64,000 nt of DNA, taken from the NCBI GenBank assembly GCA_000708835.1, contig DF237246.1, forward strand, positions 44,325 through 108,324. Reading direction: 5' to 3'. Shown piece by piece: positions 46,401 to 57,755 of this stretch (within the stretch, counting starts at the first letter, position 1; every line of letters begins with the position of its first letter). The DNA is from Klebsormidium nitens (Eukaryota > Streptophyta > Klebsormidiophyceae > Klebsormidiales > Klebsormidiaceae). The notes under the pieces are model-generated. The model was not told the DNA's origin and made no database searches. It saw only the letters and a program-made list of their open reading frames with translations. Made by a program: the position numbers and the translations under genes.

Positions 46401-49400
46401 TGTTGCTCCGCGTCGTCTGGTAGTTGGCCCACACCGAGTGAAGCACCGCATCGGGGCTACGACCACCCCCGAACCGCCACAGCGTCTGTGAAGGAAGATG
46501 GGATAGGTTGGAGCTCTTTCCAGATGACTGTTGTATGGCCTGACTCCAGCGTCTGTACAGGATGATCTGCCGTTCGGGCACTCTACCACGACTCACCATA
46601 TTCAGCGCAAAAGTTCTACGAAAACAGAGAAAAGTGGAAGATTTGAAAGGCAACTGTCTCCGGTCCGACTCGCAGGCGTGCTGCCTTGGTAAGATCAACA
46701 GAGCTTAGGCACGTCTGACGGACGGGTACCCGTTCGTGTTGCGGCTTGCAGGATTGAATAGACATGTTTCCAAGCGGGCAGGCTCGCAGATACAGAGTGC
46801 AAACAGGCAGACCTTATCTGTGTGTAAGAGTGCATCAAAGACACTGGCTTCCATTTCGGCGAACTCGGCGAGCCGCTCCGCAGCGGGCACGTTCCCGCCG
46901 CGCTTAATCAACGAAACAAAGCAAGCCTTGAAAAGTACGCATAGCACTTCATAAACACAACATATCCGCAGCCCACTTCGGCAAACTCCGGGAGCAGCTC
47001 CGCGGCCGGCGCCTTCTCGTCGCACGCGTTCCACACGAGCGACAGCTGGACCTTGGCGCGCGGATAGCGTTCGCCGACGGGAATGGCCGTGTCGTGCTGG
47101 GTCGTCACCACCGCCTGGATGTACCGCAACTCGCCCTCGCCCGTCTCCTCGTCGTACGGCATAATCTGGAGCTTGACCATGACGTCTTTCACGAGGTCGA
47201 CCGCCGCGTTGATGGCCGGGTGGTGGGCCCTGATCATATGACGAGCAAAAACGAGTATTGGGTTTCGGATCTCGAAGAGAATTTGGAAGTATCTTCATCG
47301 TATGGCACTATCTGGAGCTTGACCATACCGTCTCTCACGAGGTCGACGGCGGCGTTGATGGCCGGGTGGTGTGCCCTGGACGAGTGTCAGACAGACCAGG
47401 ATTTGAGCACTTGAGAAAGGTTTTAGGAGGCAATCTCGGGGAGAGCGTATCTTCATCGTGCGGCAAAAGCTGGAGCTTGACCATGACGTCCTTGACGAGG
47501 TCGACCGCTGCGTCGATGGCCGGGTTGTGGGCTCTGATCACGTAACGAGCAAGAACATGTATTTAGATTCAAATTCAGAGAATATGAGGAAGCAAGAGTC
47601 TCCTCGTCGTACGGCATGATCTGGAGCTTGACCATGACGTCTTTGACGAGATCGACAGCGGCATTTCTGGCCGGGTGGTGCCCTGGACGGGTTTCAGAAA
47701 AAGCAGGATGTGAGCACTTGAGAAAGGTTTCAGGAGGCACATTTCAGGGAGAGCGTATCCTCATCATACGGCAAAAGCTGGAGCTTGACCATGATTTCGT
47801 TGCAAGGTCAACGGCAGCATTGATGGCCGGGTGGTGGCCCCTGATAACTTGATGAGTAGAGAAGAGATAACATTGTGAGCAGTTGCAGGCAATGACAGGA
47901 ACCAAAATTTCTGACGACCGACTCTTCGCCGTGAGGCATGATCAGGAGGACCATGACACCTTTCGCGAGGTCGACAGCGGCGTTGACGGCCGGGTGGTGC
48001 GCCCTGGATAGGTTTGCTACATTTATAACTTTAGCGGTTGAGGTTTTCGGAAGGCATTTTGGGGACACCGTTTACTCGTTGAGCGGCATGATTTGCGAAC
48101 TTGACAATCATTGCTTTGACGAAGTCAACGCGGCATTGCTTGGATTGAATCCTGATCAGTGTGCGCTTTGTAATGACTGAAGCGGGGCACTTGATTAGTA
48201 CAAGTGTTCTCATTGTTCTGCGGGTTTTCGGGGTCTGACCATGAGTTCTTAACGAAGTTGACAATGGCATTGTGCGGCAGGAATCTGGAGGGTGGAGGTG
48301 AGAGTGTTCGTACGCTTCTGAGCCCCTTCTGAGACCAGCGCCACAACTATGCCTATTGGCAGAAAGGAGCCACAGCTCAACCAAGCAAACATAATCGGGT
48401 GTAGATTCCAAAGCCCAAGCACAATCCGTCAACTTTAGTATGGACGGGTGCACTCACCGGCAGTTTGGTATGTCCGTGACTGCGTGACTGCCCTCCTGAT
48501 ACAGCCCAATCTGCGGGTTTCCGACCGTGCCCCGGACAGCCAGCCGGGCGCGACACCGCCACCCCCACTGCGCATTAGCATCACAAAAACCGGTTCACTC
48601 GATATACCAGGCAGAATGCGCTCCTTCAGCTCTTGTTCTGCCATCTCTTCCTGGAATCGTGTTGCGCCACTCGCTTCCGCGAGTTCACTCAACCTATCAG
48701 AGATGCAATTCTTTATTCTCGAGAAAGGTTGGCGCAAAGGACTCTTCTGAGTGCAACAAAACAAGTGAACTACCGTCGTACTTTTTGTTCACGCTGCGTC
48801 TTCTGACATGTGTCCCACGTCCAGCAGTAGCAACTTACAATGTCCCCAGTGTCGAGCTGAAACTCCCGCACTCCATGCCGCCCGAAGAACCGAGTAGCAT
48901 CGGTTAGGACAGGGGGCTTGTCAAGACCGATGTCTAGGACACAGCCAGAACACCTGCAGAACAACAACGCCGGTCGGTGATTTGAGATTATGTTTTCTTT
49001 TCTTCAAATGGACAGCATCGCCCGTCATGCGCTCTGGAAAGACGCCTCATCAAAGCTCCTAAGCGAATCTACCCTGTATGCAGTGCATTTTTAAGGTTAG
49101 CGGTTGCTCTTGCCGCTCTGTAGTGCTCCTCAAGGAGCGACTGTCTCGTCTGTCCAAAGAAAAGTAGCTTCGGATGGTGAACAGGATGCAGGACATCGTC
49201 TTAACAGGTCACGGACCTATGTACAGTACTTGAATCTGCTTCTGATGAGCGAAAGAACATCATAAGGATGCCCTCACCTTTCGAAGTGCTGACAGTCAAG
49301 CACAGTGTTCGCCGGAGCTGCCCCGCTCGGGCCGTCTCTGATTGCGTCCTCGACCTTAGATTCTTTCTCCCCAGACTGCACCACCCCCTCATCATTTGAC

Positions 49401-50474
49401 GAGATCCGGCTGTTCCTTTTTGTGTAGTCTCGGGCGCCCTTCTCCGTTGCACCATCTTTGGCAGGGCCGGCAGGCTTTGCCTTTGGGTACGGAGCGCCGG
49501 ACCTCTTGACTTTGGCTGGAATGGCCCCTGGTTTGGTTGGGAGCAACCCATCAAACTTTCCCTCGGCGAACAACCGTGCGGCCTCACGTAGGTCGCCCAC
49601 ATTTGTCACGGGGGGTAAACTTTTGAGAATGTCTTCGCCAGGGGACGATAGACCTGTGGCAACAAAAGGGCAAGTTTACATTCCGGAACGCACAAGAGAT
49701 GACTGGTTAGTTGATGCTCAGCTTGAAGGCTGAGGCAAAAAAAAAGAAGCCTAGACGCCTCAGCCCGACTTTTTCAGTCCTGCGCGGCAGAGACTACGAG
49801 ATGATGGTTGGTCAAAGTGGGTTACAAGGTGACAGGGGAGACAATGATGCCTGCCGGTGCTTCTCTCCTTTTTCCTTACAAAATGACAAGCACGGCGCAG
49901 AGGATCTTGTCTGAAACCATCCAATACAGCGCTGTGGAACCCTAAAATCTGCACCATTACCACCAGAACCACCGCAGGCGGTTTTGTAAATCTCGTCTGC
50001 AACCACCAGCGAAAATGACTGAAAGATGGAAAGGAGATCAGATAGCAAGCCCAACATAAACAAATAATAACCACCACCTCCATCGCCACAGAAACAGGTT
50101 GCAGCACAGGAAACCCTAATCTGAGACCCCTCCTTGTGCCCTTTCCAAACGACCAGCGCACCTGCATCCCCAAGTGCATCAACGTTCTGCGACCATTCCT
50201 GCGATAATAACGTTGCCCCAGCTCTTTCTCCCGCGACAGCCGTATGCTGGCCACCAGTTGAACAGCGAATGTTGCCAGGAACGACCACTGTAGGTAAGTG
50301 CCTATGGTGCCTGCCTAGCCCTTCACTTAAGAGATTCTGTTGAATGCTGAACGGTTGACCACGCAATCCACCAGGCCTGTTTGGGGCCAACAGAGTAGAT
50401 GCCTGCCCAAGTGAAGCGCCTCTGGAGAACGCGTAAGTGCAGCCCAAGCTGACACCCAGCATTGCTGCCTCCAT
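43440..50474 (-). CDS. RumA/RlmD-type RNA (uracil-C5)-methyltransferase
   Basis: Transfers a methyl group from SAM to C5 of a uracil in rRNA or tRNA (family knowledge). Ten exons in transcript order: 50474-50162, 49653-49278, 48953-48839, 48567-48458, 47229-46977, 46485-46288, 45710-45598, 45173-45056, 44510-44146, 43635-43440. All phases fit, giving 718 residues. The first 100 residues are low in acids and Ser/Arg/Gly-rich, like a plastid transit peptide. CQHFERCSGC (about 224-233) is the iron-sulphur cysteine cluster. GWRCRARLAVRG, NPQIGLYQEGSHAV and RAHHPAINAAVDLV follow. The SAM site is ELYAGAGAIGLS (about 476), then VRCVEVNAAS and VDPPRKGLE (about 546). The catalytic Cys is in LIYVSCGWQAFKRD (about 620) and the general base Glu in SMEVLAIF (656). 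Oddities: a 50-residue Pro/charged insert (562-612) and a basic 60-residue tail. The closest plant relative I know is Arabidopsis At3g21300. Confidence 0.9.
46850..46906 (-). repeat. Partial copy of the 3' end of methyltransferase exon 5
   Basis: In the intron downstream of exon 5, the minus strand reads NVPAAERLAEFAEM, a close copy of the exon's end APAAELLPEFAE|V. The position equivalent to the GTGGGC donor is ATGGAA, so the copy has lost its splice donor. The flanking exons join in phase without it, so it is treated as a non-coding duplicate. Confidence 0.65.
47230..48295 (-). repeat. Array of seven decaying copies of methyltransferase exon 5 start
   Basis: The intron upstream of exon 5 contains seven more copies of about 90 bases of that exon plus its acceptor. 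The shared core, seen on the plus strand as TTGACCAT or a variant, sits at 47173 (real exon), then 47319, 47477, 47628, 47785, about 47947, 48101 and about 48235. Spacing is 134-162 bases. Spacers alternate between two types: odd gaps carry an ACGAGCAA-type spacer and even gaps a TGAGCACTTGAGAAAGGTTT-type spacer, so the unit is a dimer of about 310 bases. Copies nearest the real exon still read RAHHPAINAAVDLV or RAHNPAIDAAVDLV in frame after an intact CAG; the farthest two are barely recognisable. All copies stop matching at the same point, after the PYDEET codons. Confidence 0.85.
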
Positions 50475-51204
50475 TGTTGGCACTGCTCCTGTAATCTTTA
50501 GTCACATGTAGCGGAGGCTCCTAAGAATGTATCGAACGCTGAAGCAGTGAAGGGGCGCCACAGCACTACCATTCCGAAGCCACACTTCTAACTTCTAAGC
50601 ACGCAAGTGCCTAGGCAGGCTAGGGCGGCAGGGGCCACCTGGAGGCTGGTGCCAGCAGTGCTTTTCTGAGAAGGCAGTTTGAAGTCTGTTTGACTCCTTG
50701 AGTAGCATAGACCCACGCCCCCGGGTATTACGTAGCCAAGATACAAGATCCGTTCGATCATTGATACGGACGCCTGGAATGCACGCAAACCGGAGTCTTG
50801 AACTAGCACCCCCCCTACGCGCGGGCAACGGCTATCAACGGGTCGACTTCATGATCACCAAACCCTAATTTCGTGCCCACGCCCGACGCCACAGGACCAC
50901 AGGTATCACCTGCCTAGAAATCTGTTGACCAAAAGTGACAGCATGGCGCACAACATGAAGATATTTTCTGCCAGTGCAAATTGCAATGAAGGAAAAGTTT
51001 CCAAAAAGAGAACAGGTTGAATTTTACCTAGCTTGGGGGCTTCAGAAGGGCGGCACTCGCAGGAGTCGAGACGCTTGCGGGGGATCCAGGAAGATGTCAA
51101 GCGAAGTCTACGATTGAATGACCATGCGGTTTCCTCTAATATCGAGCTAATATCGGTAGCTTTTTCCTGAATCTGCATACTGTGCAGCACATGGGTCTCT
51201 TCCC
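50475..51204. promoter_or_regulatory. Divergent intergenic region, probable bidirectional promoter
   Basis: 730 bases separate the start codons of the methyltransferase (-) and the coiled-coil protein (+). Both 5' leaders and promoters must share it unless there are undetected non-coding exons. I see no convincing TATA box. The region is open in no long frame with a recognisable product. Confidence 0.5.
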
Positions 51205-54200
51205 ATGGACTCAGCGCAGCAGAGTCCAGTTCTCCCCGCTTGTTGCTTTGCCCCTGCCGCTTGGAAGGGCGTCCTTTCGAGCAAGCGAGCAAACCAGGTC
51301 GCCCCTGCTGAGATGGTTGCCTTAGAAAGTGAATCTGGCGCATCTCTTCCAAGCCAGGGTGCAGGTAAAGCATTCCAAAGTGCTGAAAATCATGGTTTGG
51401 AAAGGGTGGAGACGCCCCCAACAAGGGTGGGGGTGCATACAAAGCAGATTGTAGGAAGGGAGGGTGTTTTAGCAGGAAAAGGTGGCCCCTGCCGGTTGAC
51501 AGTTGAGATCAGAGAAAGGGGCGATGGGCTATCCCCAGAGAGGCCCCATTCAGGATTGTCATCAAGTCCGTCCAGCACAGAATGTGAGCCAATTCCTGCA
51601 GGCACACCTCTCTGGAACGCTCTGTTGCACCAGAGCCCCAGTAGGGAGCCCATTAGAACTTCCCACGCCGAAAAGTTGGATACCACAGCTGGTTACGTTG
51701 GCGGAGGAGAACCGGGGGAGTCTCCTTTGAAGCAGCTGTCAACAGTTGGCAGGGCGAGCGTGGTTGTCACGAGTGTCCCCAGCAAACTGAGCATCTCTGT
51801 GCCATTGGACCAGCACGCAGCCGCTGTGCACATTTGTACTGCTTCAGAGAGCAAGTCAGGGGGTCCTAGTGCCGGTGTCATGAGCTGGGGGGGGGTGGCA
51901 AGCTGCCTGCAGTGCTCAGCGTCGGCCGGGGCGCTTGACGCCATGCGAAAGTACTGGGAGCAGGCAGAGCAGAGGGCGAGGGAGGCGGAGGTGGCAGCAA
52001 CAAGGATGGGGAGGAATGAGGAGCGGTTGATGGCACAGCTGGCGTTGCTCCTGAAACAGGTGGGTGCTGGTTTGACACTGGTTCTTGTGGTGGGGTTTGT
52101 GTGGTTTTGTCTGCTTTGCTGGTTTGCGGACTTTCTGCTGTGATGAGCACTTTGAGCGCCATCCCAAATTTCTTTTCCTGATTCCAGCATGTTCTATGAA
52201 CTGCAGTGCAGACTCAGCAATTCAACAATTGGACTTGAGCAAGAGCAGAGGGGCAAACCAGGTGGATTGTGTCCCCAATGGTTTCATCATATTTCAGCCG
52301 GTTGACCATGTCTCAGCTTCTCAGCTACGTTTGTGGATGAATGTCTTTTCAGTTTTGCAGTCCGTTATATACAATGGTTGATTAAGTCAGGTTTGACTTG
52401 GTCATCAACTCCTGGATCGCTCGTCCTTGAGAATTGTACAAGGACCCTATGACTGATTAGGGGCACAATGTGTCAGCGCACATGGACATTTGTGTGCATT
52501 CTTTTCTGAGTCTCAGAGATCTCGCTGATGCTTCTTTTCTCAGTTGTCTGTAACGAACTTGGCATATGGAGAGAGTCATACTTTGTGCTGGGCTCGAAGA
52601 GGGATTTGTGGGGGAAAAAACAAGGTAACCAGTGAGTGTTTCAACAGTTCTGCTCATTTTAGTTTTATTCGAATGGAAGGAAATCATAAACGTCCAACAT
52701 CATGTAGCCATTCCAGTCGAGGTTGCAGGGGCGGCAGAGAAAGCAGTGACAAGCTCTGAAGCTTCTGGGTCTCGTTGATAAGAGACACAAGCAGATTCCC
52801 ACCAACTTCTGTTGTGTGAGCTTCTGAGCAACTTCGCTTTTTCCAGATTGAGCTGCGGCAGGTCCAGGTGGAGCACCTCTCGGGCCTTGTCGCGCAGCAG
52901 CAGGCGGCGTTCCTGGCCCTGGATGGGCGCTACTTGGAGCGCCTCCGCAGAGAACAGGGCCTCCCAGAGGAGCCCGCCACGTCACCCTCCCCAGAAGCCG
53001 TCAGAGGAGGGCAGTTCAAGCAGCCGGTGGGAAGAGAAGTCAGTCAAGAGGGTATCTTTTCGGAGGGACAGCTACAGGTGGAGCATTACACATCGAAAGA
53101 ACAAGGAAAGGCAATTGGGAGGGAGACAAAAGAGGAGTTGGCGACGGGTCAGAGCTCGCACCAGCATGATGTCAGCGAAGGGGCGGGTGGCGAGGCTAAG
53201 GTGAAGCGGCTTCACAGGGGGGCCTCGCTGGATGCCTGGGCGGAGCCAAGAGACGTTAGCGACATGGATGGCGATGCGGGGCCTTGTTGCGGAGATAGCG
53301 AGAGCGGGGCTGATTCTAGCTTCGAGTTTGATACGAGCCCGCTGGCCGTTTTGAGCGCCAGTTCCCCTGAGGCGGAAAGCGAGGGGGGCTCGCCAGGCAT
53401 CCGGCGAAAGCGGAGGGGACAAAGAAAGGAGGTGGAAGTAATCGTCGAAGAGATGGTCGACGCGTGCGCAGGCCTCGAGTCAGCGCAAGGTGGGTTTGGC
53501 GAGTTCTTTGTGTCGCCGAATGTGCCGGAGAGCCCGCTCAAGAGGAGGATTAGGGATGGAGATAAGCGGTCCTGTGATAGCCCCGTTGAGAGTGAGCGGG
53601 ATTCAGGCAGCCCGCCTGGCGAGGGCGTGGGTGCAGGGCGGAAGCCGGGGCCTGAGGGATCAACAGAGGCGAGGTCGTCTGAGCGAGAAGTAACTGAACA
53701 AAGTGGTTTTGGTGGGTCGGAGGACGCGGTTTTGAAGTCGGGAGAGGGTGACGGGTTTGATCAGCAAGAGAGTGCTGTTGAGGGAGATGCGGGAGCGGTG
53801 GAAGAGCAATGCGTGGAGGTACTGCAGGGGGAGGTTGGAGTCCCGGAGTTCTTACGAGTCAAGCAGGATAAACTCAGCAGCAGCGAGGCGGAAGGCAGAA
53901 GTAATGGGAGCACAATGGGGGTGGGAAGTGCTAGGGTCGCTTTCGTTTTGGGAGATGGTGTAGGGCAGCAAAAGGCCTGGGGCGGGGGGGAAGCAAAACG
54001 GGAAGAGAAGGAGAGCGGGAGCGAAGAAATGGAGGAGTTTCTGGGGCTGGCAACGGAGGAGAAACACATGGGATATGGAGTCGAAGAGCAACTGCAAGGA
54101 AGCGCACCGCCTGAGTTGACAGAGGTGGGCAGTTTAAACAACCTGGGTCAAGGAACAGGGAGAGAAGTGACCGTGGAAGGGGCTGAAGCTTCGTTCCAGT

Positions 54201-55333
54201 TGGGCTATGCCGAGTTGGCGCGGGCAAGCAGTTATGACGAGAAAGCGCTCCGGAGCAGTTGGCCCGTCACTGCTGCCGGAGCTCCTCAGATCCGCACAAT
54301 GAACGGGCGATGGGTCGAAGGGGAGGGGGCGGAAAACATCCCGAGCGACGGACGGATCCCCGAGCAGAACGGACGCGCATATACTGTTGACGGGAGGTCC
54401 GGATCTGGCGCTTGGGGCATGGTGCCACTTGAAATCGCGCAGGAGGTGGTAGTTGAGGGTTTCGGTGAGGAGGACTTTGACGGTTGGCGGCACGGAAGCG
54501 TCAGCGAGTCCAGGTCCGCCTCGCGCACGAGCGCCGATACTTTCAGCCCGGAGCCGCCGCTGATGGAGAGCTCGGGGGGGGCGTCGAGGACTGACGGCTT
54601 TGCAGAGCGGTCTAGCCCCCAGGGACGGCAGGGCGCCTGGCGGGGATCCCCTAAGCTGGTTCCGTGTAGCCCCCAAGGGCCGCGCTCAAAACCGCCCTCT
54701 CCTCGGGTCGTGTCGCCCAAGACCGGTGTGCCTACGCCTCCGGTGAACCCCCGGGGGCCTTCTCCCTCCAGCCCCCACTTTGCGAGCGCACACGAAGTGT
54801 CAAGGAAAATGGTCGGGACCGTGGCAAGCGGTCGAAGGGTTGGGTCGCAGGGCGACTTCGGGGCTGCCGCCCACCGATTGGACACGCGAGCGGGGAGGCT
54901 TTTCAGAAGAGACAGCCTGCCGAGAAGAAACAACACCTCGGATCCGTTCGGGCTCCAAGAAGCGGCTCTCGTCCCGCATCCGCCGGCCGTGGCGGCTCCG
55001 GCTAGAAAGCCGTCGACACGGGAGAAGCACTTGGCGGCGAGCGTGGGTGGCAGGCAGAGCAGCGATAAGGAGAACGACCTGCCGAAGGTGCCAACGGTCA
55101 CGCTTCGGTTGGAGGGTTTGGGGTTCAATCGGAAGACCGGGGGAGACTTCGAGAATGGAAGGAGGGTAGGGTCAGACTTGATGCAGACGTCTGGGTTGGA
55201 GTTGGGAACGGAATGGGGTTCAAGTGCGAGTGATGTACATAGTAGTGACGTAGCCGCCCCGGAACCTCCTGCGAAGCCACGGACGACATCCTCCCGGCCA
55301 CAGTTCCGGGCACTTCGTCCAATGGCAAGCTAG
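51205..55333 (+). CDS. Large low-complexity coiled-coil protein of unknown function
   Basis: Two exons, 51205-52059 and 52847-55333, joined in phase 0 (CAG|GTGGGT ... TTTCCAG), giving 1113 residues. The only region that looks structured spans the splice: a coiled coil at about 250-325 with MRKYWEQAEQRAREAEVAAT, LMAQLALLLKQ|IELRQVQ and LDGRYLERLRREQG. The rest is rich in Ser, Gly, Glu and Pro, with acidic stretches (EVGEDDEE-like runs are absent but EEMEEF and DGEGAEN types occur), many SP/PS proline-directed sites around 860-940, and a C-terminal RPQFRALRPMAS. Long open frames on the opposite strand are side effects of GC-rich codons. I do not recognise the family. It could be a cytoskeletal or centrosomal scaffold, but that is only suggested by composition. 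Confidence 0.75.
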
Positions 55334-57755
55334 TGTCAATCTATATAGAAAGTCTAGGAAGTCATGCTTTAGAATGTAGCAAATTGTCAAGTATGGCGAA
55401 CCCGTCTGTGGACATCGTCACGGGTCTGGGGACATCTTTAGGACTTGCTTCGGATAAACCGACAATTATGGAAGTCCAAGCAAGCGCTGCTGAAGAATGT
55501 AACAGCGTACTTGAAAGCAAGGCCTGCAAGTTTGACCCGATTGAACAATTTTCAGCTGGGTGATGGAATAAAGGCCGTGAACACATCATGCATAGCTCTC
55601 CTAGATAGCATGACATGATTAACTCAGGCCATCAGTCAACTCGCCAAAAAGTACAAATCCCAAGTTGCAATCAATGTTGGCGGTAGCTCTTTGGACAGTA
55701 GCTTGCCTCCAATCTGAAAACTGAGATCATCTCTCCGCGGCATGTGTTCGTTTTACAGTTGTTTTAGCGAGCACGAGTTGGAAGTTTCAATGGAAATATG
55801 CATAGCCGCAGGCTCTACATGTAAAGTTGCATCTGAGATGCATGAATTTTTGGATGTGTACCTAATTCTGCATGGTCTCAGTGTCTCAAGTGTGTAAGCG
55901 CGGGCTGGGACTCAGGGCGCGTATGCTAGGGCCGGGATTGATACTATCCCCTATGGGCAGCTCAAGAGGCCGTTATATGGCTCATTCAATGCCGCAGTAG
56001 TAAGTACTGCTTCCGTGCAATTTTCGCGTACATCGTCACCGTTCAATTGGCTGCTCTGGTCATCCGACGGTTTTGACTTGGCACGCAGATCTCACCTGGA
56101 TTGAAGGGATCCCCTGACAGATCCCTGACATTGGTCCCATAATTCCCCATCACAGGAGGTCAGCTAGTTGCTTTGCATAATTGAGCACAGGGTAACCCAA
56201 GGCTAAGAGCAGGCAGCTGAGAGCAGGACTCCCCATGGGTGTGTGTAGCTTCATACGACTTTCGATCGTGGTCTCTTCTTATCGCGAGGACGATCTGGTC
56301 CTAAGCAGCCGCTAAGTTCTGACTCCAGATGTCTCTTGAAGTTGTGGCCGTTGGCAAGCTCAATTGGTAAACAAACACGTCCACGGTTTAGCATTGAGGC
56401 GCTCAGCAAACCAGGTGAACAGCTGCACAAGTTTCGGGGCAACTCAGAAGGTCAAGGGAAGGAACGCCAATCAGGAGCGATGGCGCAGGCAGATGGGAGT
56501 AAGACCATGCTTCCAACAGCATATGATTATGTCAGGTGTTTCTGGGCCTGCCGTTTGCCATGTTTTGCCTGTGCACCATTTTGCAATTTCCGTCTGTGGA
56601 CCCTCTTCCCGCTAATCTGTTTTGTCTGCATCATTCTCAAATGCTCTTTGGCTGTCACAATGCCCCCAAATCTGTAGCCAGCTGGCACTTAGACGCGCGC
56701 AACAGATCTACTCATTGAGTGGCCGCTTTGAATGCCTTCTATGGCATTTCTTCTAGAACGTTTCGACAGCATTCTTGGTGGATTGGGGGTCCCAAGCGGG
56801 GCAATTATGAGCATTTCTATTCCATGTACATCGGGCATTCTAGGTAGCTCACGTACCTTGATTAAGGGATGAAAATGCAGGTGTGAAAGCCCGACTACAG
56901 GGGTTCAATAGGATACTACTGCCTGTATGAGGATCTCCCTACATTTTCCTCACCTTTTCTTACACACAATATCTTAGCCAATGAAGTTCTTCTGCCATTC
57001 TAAGTTGCGCAAGACAGCATCCTGTTGCAACACTTCAGCATTCTGGTCACAGAAACTCAAGACCGTGTCCCCATTCTTTGACACAACAAGCTTCTAACCT
57101 ATGCTTTCCTTGTGTCTGCAGCAGCCTCCTCCTATGTTATTGACTGGTCCAGGGTGAGTATTTACTTGCAAGTGATGGGCAGCTTTCCCAGACAGCGCTC
57201 TGCCACCTTCATGATTTGTCAGATGGTTCACATCCCATGTCCTTTCAGTGCGTTGTCAAAGGGAACAGCCTGAACTTATTGCCTTCCTGTTGGAGGCTAT
57301 CCTCAAACATGTGCTGGTTTGCGACTCTGGCATGGCATTGTGCGAAGTGATGGCTTCACCATTACTTGAGAAAGCAACTAGTTATGCATGCCAGTCGTGC
57401 AGTCTTCCTGATCAAGGCCGCCACTGTCTGGTCATTGTTCTTGGAGGTTGAGCTTTCCAGTTATCATTACACCTCAATAATGCAGCAATGGGTGATGAGA
57501 GGAGGAGTATCCTCCAATGTTTGCAGAATCTGGCGTTGCGTCTGCCACTAATCTTCTAAAATGGTTCCTTGCGTCACCCTGACGGCTGATTGCTACAAAC
57601 CTAGCAGCTTTGGAGACCAAATACTTTTACAGTAACTGTCAATCTTCCACCAAATCAACCTGGGCCTCAGGAAGGAGCACTAATCATTCTAAAAGCCTTA
57701 GGTGAGCCCATCAGCCAGCCAATCGCCATGAAATCTTTGAGGAGAAGTCAGCTTA
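55334..57755. other. Intergenic region, 3' UTR and unresolved sequence
   Basis: Starts with the 3' UTR of the coiled-coil gene. Possible small exons lie at 57122-57153 (CTGCAG acceptor, then SSYVIDWS, then GTGAGT) and in the 67-codon frame at 57248-57451 (REQPELIAFLLEAILKHVLV), which looks protein-like. They could be 5' exons of the SET gene or of another gene, but no consistent phase was found. Nothing else is supportable. Confidence 0.4.
55567..55572 (+). terminator. Candidate polyadenylation signal AATAAA
   Basis: AATAAA occurs 234 bases after the stop codon of the coiled-coil gene, almost the same distance as the hexamer after SOS1. Confidence 0.4.

Noticed and set aside
46838-46906. Extra methyltransferase exon between exons 5 and 6
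   Set aside because: The flanking exons join in phase 0 and match the family without it, and its donor is mutated.
46705-47298. 197-codon minus-strand open frame
   Set aside because: It is out of frame with the methyltransferase exon in the same place and reads through intron sequence; the conserved RAHHPAINAAVDLV frame is the real one.
47230-48295. CRISPR-like repeat array
   Set aside because: Units are exon-derived, about 90 bases with variable decay and repeated spacers, in an intron of a eukaryotic gene; nothing like CRISPR direct repeats.
54286-55128. 280-codon minus-strand open frame opposite the coiled-coil gene
   Set aside because: Long antisense frames are expected opposite GC-rich, Gly/Ser/Pro-rich codons; no motif or splice support.
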